A stretch of 64,000 bases of DNA from Theocolax elegans (lineage: Eukaryota; Arthropoda; Insecta; Hymenoptera; Cerocephalidae). A program made the position numbers and the translations under genes. Positions 1 through 13,400 of this stretch are shown here, piece by piece; the first letter of the stretch is position 1, and every line of letters starts with the position of its first letter. Location of the stretch: positions 57,680,910 to 57,744,909 of the forward strand of contig CM047431.1 of NCBI GenBank assembly GCA_026168455.1, in the 5' to 3' direction. The notes under the pieces are model-generated. The model did not search any database and was not told where the DNA came from. It saw nothing but the letters and a program-made list of their open reading frames with translations.

Positions 1-437
1 AAGTAATAACGTCCTCTACAGAGGATAGATAAATTATATAATTTATATATATAAAAATTAAACTTGATAAATGTTTTTAATTAACAAGCTAATTGTATTT
101 AAATAAGTAAATATTTTTGAAATGCATAACGTAAAATAGTAAAAATTCTAAATTTATTTTTTTTCTCATAATCTATAGTATAATAAATTTTATGATTCTT
201 AGGAAACAAAGTCGCAACTTTAAGGGTAAATTAACAATGTAGGGTGAACGAAAAGTTTAATACACACGCAGTACCAATAAATTGATATATAAGTATTACG
301 TATATTTACTATTATCCAAGTGATATTAATCAAATATTTAGATGATAATAAATAACTGAACGTTATCGCAATAATAAGTGCTCATCTCACATTTTCTACA
401 GATTACGTTGAAATCGGAATATTTGATTTTCTTATAA
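1..437. other. AT-rich left flank, no gene seen
   Basis: Low-complexity AT-rich DNA lies upstream of the first duplication unit. No coding frame, RNA gene or repeat boundary could be supported. Confidence 0.6.
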
Positions 438-1275
438 TTGTCATTAATATTTTCTTATAATTTTGATTACACCTCGTGAATTTCTCAAGTTCGCATCTTC
501 GTTCCCGTAAGCGCATCACACCTACAAACAATATCGAGGAAAATCTTGGATCACCCGATCGTCAATCACACTGATCATCTTGCAAAAGAATTTTCAAATT
601 AACAAGAAATTTTTTTGTATTCGTATACCGTGCAACAATTCCCCGTGAAAACGGTATAATTTTATTTTTACGCGATAGTCAAACGGGAATGAGATTCGAC
701 GGAATGTTTGATCGTCAGTTAAGTGGAAATTTGCGTTCTTTTTTGTCCCTCCATCTCATTGTTGAGAGTACTGACCTGGAAGTAACGCTCATCGAAGACG
801 CTTCCTCGCCAGAAGTTGGATCTCAGAAGTTATTTTCTTTCTTTCTTTATCTTCTCCTCCTCTCGTTACAACCCCACTCTATATTCGATATATACTGGCA
901 TCATTTCGCATTTTCGAAAAATTCAACAACGCGTGCAGTCTTCAACAGCTATCTCAAATATGCAAATTAATGAATATCGCCGGTTCTTCCGATCATCGCA
1001 TTAATTATATACAAGTACTCGAGAAAAATCAAATCTACTCCGCGGAGGGACTTTTTTTTTACACCCCGGCCGGATTTCTCTCGCAAACTTTCGCCCGAGA
1101 CGAAGAAGAAAGAAGCGCGCCCGGGAGTAAAAGAGAAATCGTAACGTGGAATTAAAGAAGAGAGCGGCCCTCTGCAACGTTCTTTCTTTTCCCGGCACGA
1201 ACCGTCAATTAAGCTCGGCAATATCGTGTATATCAGGCGAGTCTGAAAACGAGGCATGACACTCGCAATGTTGGC

Positions 1276-1303
1276 GGGAGAGGGAGAGGGAGAGGGAGAG
1301 AGT
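1276..1303. repeat. GGGAGA microsatellite
   Basis: A short GGGAGA tandem run. Its duplicate at about 4486-4516 has a different number and phase of units, so the two copies have diverged at this site. Confidence 0.85.
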
Positions 1304-3597
1304 GAAAACTTTTATTGACTTTCGAGTTAGCATCATTTCCGAGCTCGTCTACGTACGAGCAAAGTTGTTTAACCGTCTCTTGTGTCCCTTAATTTCCTCC
1401 TTATTTGTCTTTCTACTAGCTTGCTCCTAGCAAATACGTATACGTCTATGTGTATACCGGTGATAATGTACATGCGTAGAAATATCATATGTGGGCCAAC
1501 ACGGTGGTTAATTCCTCCTTTTTTTTTAATTTACAACAAAAAACATATAATATACGCTATCTCGTTACATCGAGATAATATACATAAGTATGTTCGATTT
1601 ACTTACTACGTGCCAATATTATATCTCATTATTTGTATCCTTGCAAAGATAGAAACAACAAATTATATTGATATTTTTTTGTTTTTCCACAAGAATTGAA
1701 GTTAAAAGTGATCGTCACCTTATTTCCTCCGTGACTTTCTGTATCCAACATATTTTTAAGTTTTCACTATATTTCAATAAATAAATAAATGTAATTATAT
1801 AATGTAATAATAAATTATATAATTAATAATCTATTATCATAGATAATTATAACATAATAAATTTAAATCTTCATAAACACTTGTACAAAAAATTATAATT
1901 TTAAATAACCTGATACTTGTAAAAAAATATTAACAATACATTAAAAAAATGAATAATTACTATAAAACTGGTATATAATATAATATATAATTTAATAATT
2001 CGCATCATCGATTGATCTACCTTTTAAATGATTCTTAATATTTACTATTTCATTTAGACAATATGTCTATATTGAAAAAAAATTATTAATGCAATGACGG
2101 GTTTTATTACAATCTTTTTATAACATTATTGTGACATTAGCTAAGATTTTTTTGAATCTCCTCTTATTTTTTCTGACCCAGATTATTGAATTCTCAAAAT
2201 TAAAATGTCAAAATTAAAATTTATTGCGTATATTAAACTATGAAATATTGTACTAAATCAGAACTGCGATCATTACTTATCAACGAAATTATTTGATTAA
2301 TTAGAAATTATATTTGTTATAGTCTTTAGTTATAAATACATACATGATAATATATGTATTAAAGATTCTTAATTGAAGTATTATATCTTGATATTACTGT
2401 AGAATATATAGTAATTTTTATTAAACCATTTATCATATAGTGTATCTAGAATTGATGATTATCAATCGTAAACGTGGATTTCTCTATAATAACATTCGAT
2501 AAGTGTATATTATTTAATTTTATTTCCTTAGACCGAGAAACAAGTTTAATAAAATAAAAATTACTCGAATATTGTTGACTAAGTTGGCATTGTACATATA
2601 AAATAATAGTATTCTTCTCTTACTCAAAAATGAAAAGTATTATTTTACGCAATAGTGTACTTTTCAAAACTAGCGTAAAAGTGTTGATTCTCACGCGTAT
2701 TGAATAATATTTTTTGATACAGGGGGGGAGCGCATCAATGCTACTTTAAAAGAAACGAGCACACTTTATGAAAAAAAATAATATAGAAAAAATGTTCCAC
2801 CATCCGGTCGATAAGTTGGTATAAGACATTTATGGGAACATCAACTCAAACTCACCGAGTACTCACCCAACGAGTGTATTAATTATTCAATCAGCCTAAA
2901 TATCAGGAATCAACGAGGTACACATTATCACCTCTAATAAGAAAATCCATCGAATGCTAACAACCCAGATAATCGTAGAGTGCGCAGTCGAGATACGAGT
3001 TTTCACAAGATCGATGAACGTTTACCAAATTGACTATCGGTGGAACGCGAGCTCCAAAAGGTATATACGTAAGTAATGAAAGACTTTTTCAAGGGAAGAA
3101 AAAGAATAAGTCGAAGAATAAGAAGAGGGCAGTAGTACCTATACCAAGCGCAAATGATCCACTTCGTATGTCTTTGGAGGTGACCCAATTTATGCGCTGC
3201 ACCTTGTATTCATCCGTGCAATTTGAACCTGCAACCCGTCTCCGATTCCCAAATTTTCGTAAAAAAAATATGTTATATATCGATTTCGGTGGATTTAATG
3301 GTTTCAATGTCCTTTTTAATTTAAATTCAAGTGTTGCATCTTCGTACCAACATGATTTGACAGTTGAAACGAAGAAACAAGTAAGAAGAATAATTTTCTT
3401 TTTGAATAATAAATTTTAATAAACATTAAATAAAATAAACAAAATAATTTATGATCTTTTTCTAATATCGTACTTTAATTATAATTATCCGTATTTAAAA
3501 TATTAATAATGACTGTCGTATCTAAATTATATATATATATATCTTTGTCAACAAAAAACTACGTTTATAAATATAAAGAAATATAAAGAATAAATTA

Positions 3598-3647
3598 GAC
3601 CGACGCGGTGGCGGAGTGGCGGAGACGCACCTCGGCCGATCACGAAA
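3598..3647 (+). mobile_element. 5S-like SINE head, truncated by a duplication junction
   Basis: The first about 50 bases of the SINE seen complete at 7003 (GACCGACGCGGTGGCGGAG onward to CGATCACGAAA) are present. The sequence then switches abruptly to the start of the second duplication copy. The truncation is explained by the junction, not by a separate insertion. Confidence 0.8.
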
Positions 3648-6600
3648 TTGTCATTAATATTTTCTTATAATTTTGATTACACCTCGTGAATTTCTCAAGT
3701 TCGCATCTTCGTTCCCGTAAGCGCATCACACCTACAAACAATATCGAGGAAAATCTTGGATCACCCGATCGTCAATCACACTGATCATCTTGCAAAAGAA
3801 TTTTCAAATTAACAAGAAATTTTTTTGTATTCGTATACCGTGCAACAATTCCCCGTGAAAACGGTATAATTTTATTTTTACGCGATAGTCAAACGGGAAT
3901 GAGATTCGACGGAATGTTTGATCGTCAGTTAAGTGGAAATTTGCGTTCTTTTTTGTCCCTCCATCTCATTGTTGAGAGTACTGACCTGGAAGTAACGCTC
4001 ATCGAAGACGCTTCCTCGCCAGAAGTTGGATCTCAGAAGTTATTTTCTTTCTTTCTTTATCTTCTCCTCCTCTCGTTACAACCCCACTCTATATTCGATA
4101 TATACTGGCATCATTTCGCATTTTCGAAAAATTCAACAACGCGTGCAGTCTTCAACAGCTATCTCAAATATGCAAATTAATGAATATCGCCGGTTCTTCC
4201 GATCATCGCATTTATTATATACAAGTACTCGAGAAAAATCAAATCTACTCCGCGGAGGGACTTTTTTTTTACACCCCGGCCGGATTTCTCTCGCAAACTT
4301 TCGCCCGAGACGAAGAAGAAAGAAGCGCGCCCGGGAGTAAAAGAGAAATCGTAACGTGGAATTAAAGAAGAGAGCGGCCCTCTGCAACGTTCTTTCTTTT
4401 CCCGGCACGAACCGTCAATTAAGCTCGGCAATATCGTGTATATCAGGCGAGTCTGAAAACGAGGCATGACACTCGCAATGTTGGCGGGAGGGAGAGGGAG
4501 AGGGAGAGGGAGAGAGTGAAAACTTTTATTGACTTTCGAGTTAGCATCATTTCCGAGCTCGTCTACGTACGAGCAAAGTTGTTTAACCGTCTCTTGTGTC
4601 CCTTAATTTCCTCCTTATTTGTCTTTCTACTAGCTTGCTCCTAGCAAATACGTATACGTCTATGTGTATACCGGTGATAATGTACATGCGTAGAAATATC
4701 ATATGTGGGCCAACACGGTGGTTAATTCCTCCTTTTTTTTTAATTTACAACAAAAAACATACAATATACGCTATCTCGTTACATCGAGATAATATACATA
4801 AGTATGTTCGATTTACTTACTACGTGCCAATATTATATCTCATTATTTGTATCCTTGCAAAGATAGAAACAACAAATTATATTGATATTTTTTTGTTTTT
4901 CCACAAGAATTGAAGTTAAAAGTGATCGTCACCTTATTTCCTCCGTGACTGTCTGTATCCAACATATTTTTTAAGTTTTCACTATATTTCAATAAATAAA
5001 TAAATGTAATTATATAATGTAATAATAAATTATATAATTAATAATCTATTATCATAGATAATTATAACATAATAAATTTAAATCTTCATAAACACTTGTA
5101 CAAAAAATTATAATTTTAAATAACCTGATACTTGTAAAAAAATATTAACAATACATTAAAAAAATGAATAATTACTATAAAACTGGTATATAATATAATA
5201 TAATTTAATAATTCGCATCATCGATTGATCTACCTTTTAAATGATTCTTAATATTTACTATTTCATTTAGACAATATGTCTATATTGAAAAAAAATTATT
5301 AATGCAATGACGGGTTTTATTACAATCTTTTTATAACATTATTGTGACATTAGCTAAGATTTTTTTTGAATCTCCTCTTATTCTTTCTGACCCAGATTAT
5401 TGGATTCTCAAAATTAAAATGTCAAAATTAAAATTTATTGCGTATATATTAAACTATGAAATATTGTACTAAATCAGAACTGCGATCATTACTTATCAAC
5501 GAAATTATTTGATTAATTAGAAATTATATTTGTTATAGTCTTTAGTTATGGTTTTATATATAACAATATGTATTTGCAAATCTATATATTTGTTGAATGC
5601 TATTTCGCTTGACTATATTCACCTGTATTTTCTATTGTGCATCAATGAATAAAATAATTATTATAGATTGTTATTGTTGTAAAATGTCCATTGTTCCGCC
5701 TGTTTGAATGTTAATAATAAATCCATTAAAATTAAATAAATACATACATGATAATATATGTGTTAAAGATTCTTAATTGAAGTATTATATCTTGATATTA
5801 CTGTAGAATATATAGTAATTTTTATTAAACCATTTATCATATAGTGTATCTAGAATTGATGATTATCAATCGTAAACGTGGATTTCTCTATAAAACATTC
5901 GATAAGTGTATATTATTTAATTTTATTTCCTTAGACGAGAAACAAGTTTAATAAAATAAAAATTACTCGAATATTGTTGACTAAGTTGGCATTGTACATA
6001 TAAAACAATAGTATTCTTCTCTTACTCAAAAATGAAAAGTATTATTTTACGCAATAGCGTACTTTTCGATACTAGCGTAAAAGTGTTGATTCTCACGCGT
6101 ATTGAATAATATTTTTTGATACAGGGGGGGAGCGCATCAATGCTACTTTAAAAGAAACGAGCACACTTTATGAAAAAAAATAATATAGAAAAAATGTTCC
6201 ACCATCCGGTCGATAAGTTGGTATAAGACATTTATGGGAACATCAACTCAAACTCACCGAGTACTCACCCAACGAGTGTATTAATTATTCAATCAGCCTA
6301 AATATCAGGAATCAACGAGGTACACATTATCACCTCTAATAAGAAAATCCATCGAATGCTAACAACCCAGATAATCGTAGAGTGCGCAGTCGAGATACGA
6401 GTTTTCACAAGATCGATGAACGTTTACCAAATTGACTATCGGTGGAACGCGAGCTCCAAAAGGTATATACGTAAGTAATGAAAGACTTTTTCAAGGGAAG
6501 AAAAAGAATAAGTCGAAGAATAAGAAGAGGGCAGTAGTACCTATACCAAGCGCAAATGATCCACTTCGTATGTCTTTGGAGGTGACCCAATTTATGCGCT

Positions 6601-7052
6601 GCACCTTGTATTCATCCGTGCAATTTGAACCTGCAACCCGTCTCCGATTCCCAAATTTTCGTAAAAAAAATATGTTATATATCGATTTTCGGTGGATTTA
6701 ATGGTTTCAATGTCCTTTTTTAATTTAAATTCAAGTGTTGCATCTTCGTACCAACATGATTTGACAGTTGAAACGAAGAAACAAGTAAGAAGAATAATTT
6801 TCTTTTTGAATAATAAATTTTAATAAACATTAAAATAAAATAAACAAAATAATTTATGATCTTTTTCTAATATCGTACTTTAATTATAATTCCGTATTTA
6901 AAATATTAATAATGACTGTCGTATCTAAATTATATATATATATATATCTTTGTCAACAAAAAACTACGTTTATAAATATAAAGAAATATAAAGAATAAAT
7001 TAGACCGACGCGGTGGCGGAGTGGCGGAGACGCACCTCGGCCGATCACGAAA
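3648..7052. repeat. Direct duplication 1, right copy (about 3.4 kb)
   Basis: This is the second copy of 438-3647, joined head to tail at the junction CACGAAA/TTGTCATT, where two A bases are shared by both partners. It carries the extra 188-bp segment at 5550-5737 and then runs into a complete SINE beginning at 7003. Its right part (from 5165) is also the left copy of the next duplication, so the two duplications overlap. Confidence 0.93.
5550..5737. repeat. 188-bp segment present in two of three copies
   Basis: Between TTTAGTTAT and AAATACATAC this copy, and the copy near 8174-8365, carry 188 bp that is absent at about 2330 in the left copy. It is either a deletion in the left copy or an insertion older than the second duplication. 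No terminal repeats are evident. Confidence 0.8.
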
Positions 7053-7446
7053 GTTAAGCAGCACTGAGTGCGGTTCGTACTTGGATGGGTGACACCATTC
7101 TTGTGCGGCTTTCGGGGTCGGTTAGGTGTTTTTCCACACTTCACAACGTGAGCGGGAGGTGTGAAACATTCGGTTTCGGTGTCAAGGCCTACGCAATGTG
7201 ACTTTGACACCCAAAAAGAATGTTTCGAATACACCGGCCATCTCGGGTGAGGTTTTCCCTGCTTCACAGGTTTCCCTCATCCACGGGCATAACCCCGGGC
7301 GAATGCGAGATGGTGGGGTTTTAAGGGAGGGATAAAGCACCCACACATAGGTGGTAGGTGGACACCGTTAAAGTCCCCAGGGGGATAAACGGTAGGAAGT
7401 ACCAGGAAAAAGAGAGCACAAATCAAGAATAAAAAAAAAAAAAAAA
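7003..7446 (+). mobile_element. SINE with 5S rRNA-like head and poly(A) tail
   Basis: CCGATCACGAAAGTTAAGC and TACTTGGATGGGTGAC (7041-7093) closely resemble the internal control region of metazoan 5S rRNA, including box A- and box C-like motifs. After about 7095 the sequence departs from 5S, so this is not a functional 5S gene. A body of about 330 bases with LINE-like tail composition leads to a run of about 16 A. It is flanked by 16-bp target-site copies (6987-7002 and 7447-7462) differing at one base. This is the structure of a 5S-derived (SINE3-type) retroposon transcribed by RNA polymerase III. TGGCGGAGTGG near the start also fits a tRNA A-box, so a compound promoter is possible. Confidence 0.78.
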
Positions 7447-7800
7447 TATAGAGAATAAATTATAAAGAAAATTAAATCATGGTCATTATTGAATAGGGAT
7501 GAAAAAGTTGTTAATCTATCGATCTCTCTACGAACCAATTTGTGCAAAAAAGCAATTTCATTACTGACGTTTCGAACGTATAAAAGACTACGAACCATTT
7601 ATAAAAATTGGAATAAGTATAAATGTCATACAATACACAATAATTGCGTCATTATAAACAATAGTTACAATTGAAAATCACAGACAAACGTATACACGCT
7701 CATCAAATAAATTGATGAATCTTTACATCGTCAATCGTGGAAGAAAATAACATATGTAGGTAAAAAACAACACCTATAAAATGGCAACAAGAGAAAAAAT

Positions 7801-10438
7801 GAATAATTACTATAAAACTGGTATATAATATAATATAATTTAATAATTCGCATCATCGATTGATCTACCTTTTAAATGATTCTTAATATTTACTATTTCA
7901 TTTAGACAATATGTCTATATTGAAAAAAAATTATTAATGCAATGACGGGTTTTATTACAATCTTTTTATAACATTATTGTGACATTAGCTAAGATTTTTT
8001 TTGAATCTCCTCTTATTCTTTCTGACCCAGATTATTGGATTCTCAAAATTAAAATGTCAAAATTAAAATTTATTGCGTATATATTAAACTATGAAATATT
8101 GTACTAAATCAGAACTGCGATCATTACTTATCAACGAAATTATTTGATTAATTAGAAATTATATTGTTATAGTCTTTAGTTATGGTTTTATATATAACAA
8201 TATGTATTTGCAAATCTATATATTTGTTGAATGCTATTTCGCTTGACTATATTCACCTGTATTTTCTATTGTGCATCAATGAATAAAATAATTATTATAG
8301 ATTGTTATTGTTGTAAAATGTCCATTGTTCCGCCTGTTTGAATGTTAATAATAAATCCATTAAAATTAAATAAATACATACATGATAATATGTGTTAAAG
8401 ATTCTTAATTGAAGTATTATATCTTGATATTACTGTAGAATATATATAGTAATTTTTTTTTAACCATTTATCATATAGTGTATCTAGAATTGATGATTAT
8501 CAATCGTAAACGTGGATCTCTCTATAACAAAATTCGATAAGTGTATATTATTTAATTTTATTTCCTTAGACCGAGAAACAAGTTTAATAAAATAAAAATT
8601 ACTCGAATATTGTTGACTAAGTTGGCATTGTACATATAAAACAATAGTATTCTTCTCTTACTCAAAAATGAAAAGTATTATTTTACGCAATAGCGTACTT
8701 TTCGATACTAGCGTAAAAGTGTTGATTCTCACGCGTATTGAATAATATTTTTTGATACAGGGGGGGAGCGCATCAATGCTACTTTAAAAGAAACGAACAC
8801 ACTTTATGAAAAAAAATAATATAGAAAAAATGTTACATCATCCGGTCGATAAGTTGGTATAAGACATTTATGGGAACATCAACTCAAACTCACCGACTAC
8901 TCACCCAACGAGTGTATTAATTATTCAATCAGCCTAAATATCAGGAATCAACGAGGTACACATTATCACCTCTAATAAGAAAATCCATCGAATGCTAACA
9001 ACCCAGATAATCGTAGAGTGCGCAGTCGAGATACGAGTTTTCACAAGATCGATGAACGTTTACCAAATTGACTATCGGTGAAACGCGAGCTCCAAAAGGT
9101 ATATACGTAAGTAATGAAAGACTTTTTCAAGGGAAGAAAAAGAATAAGTGGAAGAATAAGAAGAGGGCAGTAGTACCTATACCAAGCGCAAATGATCCAC
9201 TTCGTATGTCTTTGGAGGTGACCCAATTTATGCGCTGCACCTTGTATTCATCCGTGCAATTTGAACCTGCAACCCGTCTCCGATTCCCAAATTTTCGTAA
9301 AAAAAATATGTTATATATCGATTTTCGGTGGATTTAATGGTTTCAATGTCCTTTTTTAATTTAAATTCAAGTGTTGCATCTTCGTACCAACATGATTTGA
9401 CAGTTGAAACGAAGAAACAAGTAAGAAGAATAATTTTCTTTTTGAATAATAAATTTTAATAAACATTAAAATAAAATAAACAAAATAATTTATGATCTTT
9501 TTCTAATATCGTACTTTAATTATAATTATCCGTATTTAAAATATTAATAATGACTGTCGTATCTAAATTATATATATATATATCTTTGTCAACAAAAAAA
9601 CTACGTTTATAAATATAAAGAAATATAAAGAATAAATTAGACCGACGCGGTGGCGGAGTGGCGGAGACGCACCTCGGCCGATCACGAAAGTTAAGCAGCA
9701 CTGAGTGCGGTTCGTACTTGGATGGGTGACACCATTCTTGTGCGGCTTTCGGGATCGGTTAGGTGTTTTTCCACACTTCACAACGTGAGCGGGAGGTGTG
9801 AAACATTCGGTTTCGGTGTCAAGGCCTACGCAATGTGACTTTGACATCCAAAAAGAATGTTTCGAATACACCGGCCATCTCGGGTGAGGTTTTCCCTGCT
9901 TCACAGGTTTCCCTCATCCACGGGCATAACCCCGGGCGAATGCGAGATGGTGGGGTTTTAAGGGAGGGATAAAGCACCCACACATAGGTGGTAGGTGGAC
10001 ACCGTTAAAGTCCCCAGGGGGATAAACGGTAGGAAGTACCAGGAAAAAGAGAGCACAAATCAAGAATAAAAAAAAAAAAAAAATATAGAGAATAAATTAT
10101 AAAGAAAATTAAATCATGGTCATTATTGAATAGGGATGAAAAAGTTGTTAATCTATCGATCTCTCTACGAACCAATTTGTGCAAAAAAGCAATTTCATTA
10201 CTGACGTTTCGAACGTATAAAAGACTACGAACCATTTATAAAAATTGGAATAAGTATAAAATGTCATACAATACACAATAATTGCGTCATTATAAACAAT
10301 AGTTACAATTGAAAATCACAGACAAACGTATACACGCTCATCAAATAAATTGATGAATCTTTACATCGTCAATCGTGGAAGAAAATAACATATGTAGGTA
10401 AAAAACAACACCTATAAAATGGCAACAAGAGAAAAAAT
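7801..10438. repeat. Direct duplication 2, right copy (about 2.6 kb)
   Basis: This is the second copy of 5165-7800 at an offset of about 2637, with small indels and substitutions. It includes a second complete SINE at 9640-10083. Beyond 10438 the sequence continues into DNA found again at about 14685, so it is the presumed original right-hand continuation. Confidence 0.93.
9640..10083 (+). mobile_element. SINE with 5S rRNA-like head, duplicated copy
   Basis: Same element and same flanks as 7003-7446, carried here by the 2.6-kb duplication and not by a new insertion. It differs at a few positions (for example GGGATCGG for GGGGTCGG). The poly(A) run and 3' target copy are retained. Confidence 0.78.
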
Positions 10439-13400
10439 AAATAATTATTATAATTTATATTGTTATAAAAAAAATTGAGTTTTTTTTTTGGTAAATCGTT
10501 AAAAAATGAAATAAAACATCATTACCAATACTTATTTTATTGGAGAAATGTTTTAAATTTTTTTTTGATAATCCAATAACCCAAAATTAATGAATTAATG
10601 AAACTGTATGTTATTCGGAATTTGATCCTCAAAAAAATGATTTTTAACCCAATTAATTAAAAAGTACAATAAAATATTTCCAATTCCTTTTTTAAATGAA
10701 GAAAGTGTTTTCGATTATTTTTTAACAATAATATAATTTATATACTTGTATCCCAATAACCCAATAACCTTATCCTTCTCCCGCTCATATTATCGAAATG
10801 TGAGGGTAATGGAGCCGTGGTTCCATATATATGTATAAAAACTTAATCTATAGAAATTTGCGGCAACATTCGGTATTTGGCTCATAGGATTTTTAACAAG
10901 AGAGATAAGAACCTTTTTGGTTTTTGGTTTACTAAATAAATGAGTTTTTCTATCATAATTTCTATTTCTATTTATATTTGGTAATTTTTTAACGATTTAC
11001 CAGAAGAAAACTTTTTTTGAGAGGATAAAACGAATAAAATGCTAATTATAAATTACGTTAAAAACACATACACACGATGAAAAACAATACACTAACATGC
11101 TACCCGGAGTACGTCTATGCTAACAATTATTTAATATATAGATGTATATTTTGTCAACCACGCAAATTTTATTTCAAACTAAGGTTTCTCGATCTTGGTG
11201 AATAAACCATACATTTAATTAAATGGCGACGTTCCGATGACTTTTCGTCATCCTCTTCAGGCTATATACTACTTGTCAATATATCGAATGATTAACATTT
11301 CAATTTTGATCGTAGCATCACTGAGTCGTCGCACTTTATCTCCTTAAAAACTCCATCATTCAACATTGTTAATAAAATAAATACTTAAATAGATTAAAAT
11401 ACCATACAAAAAATATAATAACACGAAAAAAGAGCAAAAGCAGTCACGAAGAAAATATCACAGACGGAGAATTATTTTAATATTTAATGTAATTTTTATA
11501 AATTATTTATAACCTTAAAATAGAAACGTCGAACATAAAATTGCTTTTTTACAAATTCGTTCATGGAGATCAATAGATTGACAACTTATAACCACCTTCC
11601 AATTTTCGAATGAAACATGGAATTTAAAAATCTGGAAGCAATTAACGTATATCAAGGTAGGGCAAGTTCAATTTCCTTATTTATATAAGTATGTTTAAGT
11701 AAAATTTATGGTTCGACATCTCGTTAAGTATAATTTTTATTTACTTATAGAAAGACTTAGTGATCGAATGAGCACCTTGGTTAGAAAATAATATGAATCC
11801 TCTTAGCATTAAAAAATGTAACGTTGAAGAAACGTTCGATTTCATTCGAGATGGAACATTCTGTAAAACGAATAATTTCGTCGTCAGAATTTGTCGGGTA
11901 GCTCATCATAAGTTCATTAAATAAATGCAAAAAGAGTCGAGCGGAATGTCGTATCTTGAATATGACTAAAATCGACTAAAATTTCGAACAAAAGCTCGTG
12001 AATTTAGTTCCATACTGCGTCAAAACGTCAATGGAAATAGAATTTTGCATTCGATTCAACTTATAAGTACGATACTGCATGCATTAAGGTGAACGACGTT
12101 GTACAGTTGTATTGAAATTGTAGAAATAAACGCTCGACATTCGTTAGAGTGGAAAAGTCATTCAAAGCTTTCGCCAGAATTTAATCACATTGTCATAATT
12201 AAACTCATATTTAGGAATTTGTACTTGAAAAAGAAAATGGAGATTATGATCGTTTTTTAAGTTTAACATTTACCTTGTCTTGAATGATTAAATTCATACA
12301 CGATACCAATTTACTCAGATTAGCCTTCATCCTGCTAGCCAATTCCACGAAATCATTTAACTTTTAGTTAGCGAACTAAAATTCGAATAAGATTATATCT
12401 TTAGCGAAAAATTATCTAATGTTCAGTTTAAAATCATAGTTAGTTTTTATGGGGAAATTAATAATTTCATTTAATTTATTGAGTTTAAAGTTTAATTATT
12501 AAACATTATCGAGTAAAGAACAATAGGCTGTACAATAGCCGAACAATTTTCGATATTACATATTAATTATAATAATTTGTACAACATACGTATTTGATGG
12601 ATTTTTAGGTAATGAGCATATTGAATAAAAGAATTTCAAAACTTGTTTTGTAATAATAATCATTAAATAATATAAATTACAAAATTAACGTTTTACTAAT
12701 AAATATACCGATGTGACAATTTTTAAGTGATTTTAGTTAGAAATATGTTAATCGTTAGGTATAAATAGAGCAAACGTTAAATAACAAAAAAAAAATTAGA
12801 TATTTTTGGATCATCCAAATTAAATAGGTTAGTTAATTTTCTAGCAGATAAATGAGTAACTTTTCACTCCAAGAAATTCGATAGAATATCGTCAAATGGT
12901 CTCGCGAGATACGAGCGTGGTTAACAAAAAATAGTTTCATTTATCCATCGATAGAGTATAAATAGTAACAAGCGTCGTAGGTATATATATATTTATGCAT
13001 ATAACAGATGTTCAAATTAATAAAACGGAGAGAGAGGCAACGTTAATATATCGAAAAGGGTATAGTATAGGAAACTGCACAGTGATGGTCAACTGTTGCT
13101 AACCTGAGCGGAATGGGTGTAACGACTTGAGAGAGGGAGGTAGAGAGGTAGAGAGGTAGAGAGGTAGAGAGGGGAAGAGTCACCAGAGGTCGAAAGGATC
13201 CCTTCCCTCGACTTAGTGAGGGTGAAACCGAACCGTGACGGAAACGACCGAAAGCGCGGCTCGATGTTGATGAGGTCACGTGCGCGGCGGGTCAATCGGC
13301 TGGATGACGCAACCCCTTGTATATACGTGTATATTGCGAGGTCTCGTGTTATTACTTTATTCCGTTTCCTCATTCTTCTCTACCCATATAAGGTATATAC

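Larger units (their letters stand above)
438..3647. repeat. Direct duplication 1, left copy (about 3.2 kb)
   Basis: This block starts at TTGTCATTAATATTTTC and reappears at 3648 at an offset of 3210. It includes a GC-richer stretch (about 1030-1260), a GGGAGA microsatellite, and AT-rich sequence. It ends inside the first about 50 bases of a 5S-like SINE (from 3598). The copies differ by scattered one-base changes, homopolymer indels, and a 188-bp segment missing here but present in the other copies (5550-5737). ORFs inside are mirrored in the second copy, but indels shift some frames, which argues against coding. Confidence 0.93.
5165..7800. repeat. Direct duplication 2, left copy (about 2.6 kb)
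   Basis: This block runs from GAATAATTACTATAAAACTG to GGCAACAAGAGAAAAAAT and is followed at once by its second copy. The junction has a shared AAAAAAT. It contains the 188-bp segment, a pyrimidine/purine-mixed unique stretch, the full SINE at 7003-7446, and SINE 3' flanking DNA. Confidence 0.93.

Noticed and set aside
689..970. 93-codon frame repeated identically at 3899-4180
   Set aside because: It sits in a duplicated block, so identity follows from duplication. Ser/Leu/Phe-rich product without family resemblance; overlapping frames are equally long.
7041..7093. Functional 5S rRNA gene
   Set aside because: Only the central part resembles 5S. Sequence after GGGTGAC diverges, the 5' part does not pair with a 3' part, and an A-tail with target copies shows a retroposon.
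6953..7267. Minus-strand frame of 104 codons, repeated at 9563-9904
   Set aside because: It lies across the SINE on the wrong strand; the translated sequence is the antisense of a non-coding retroposon.
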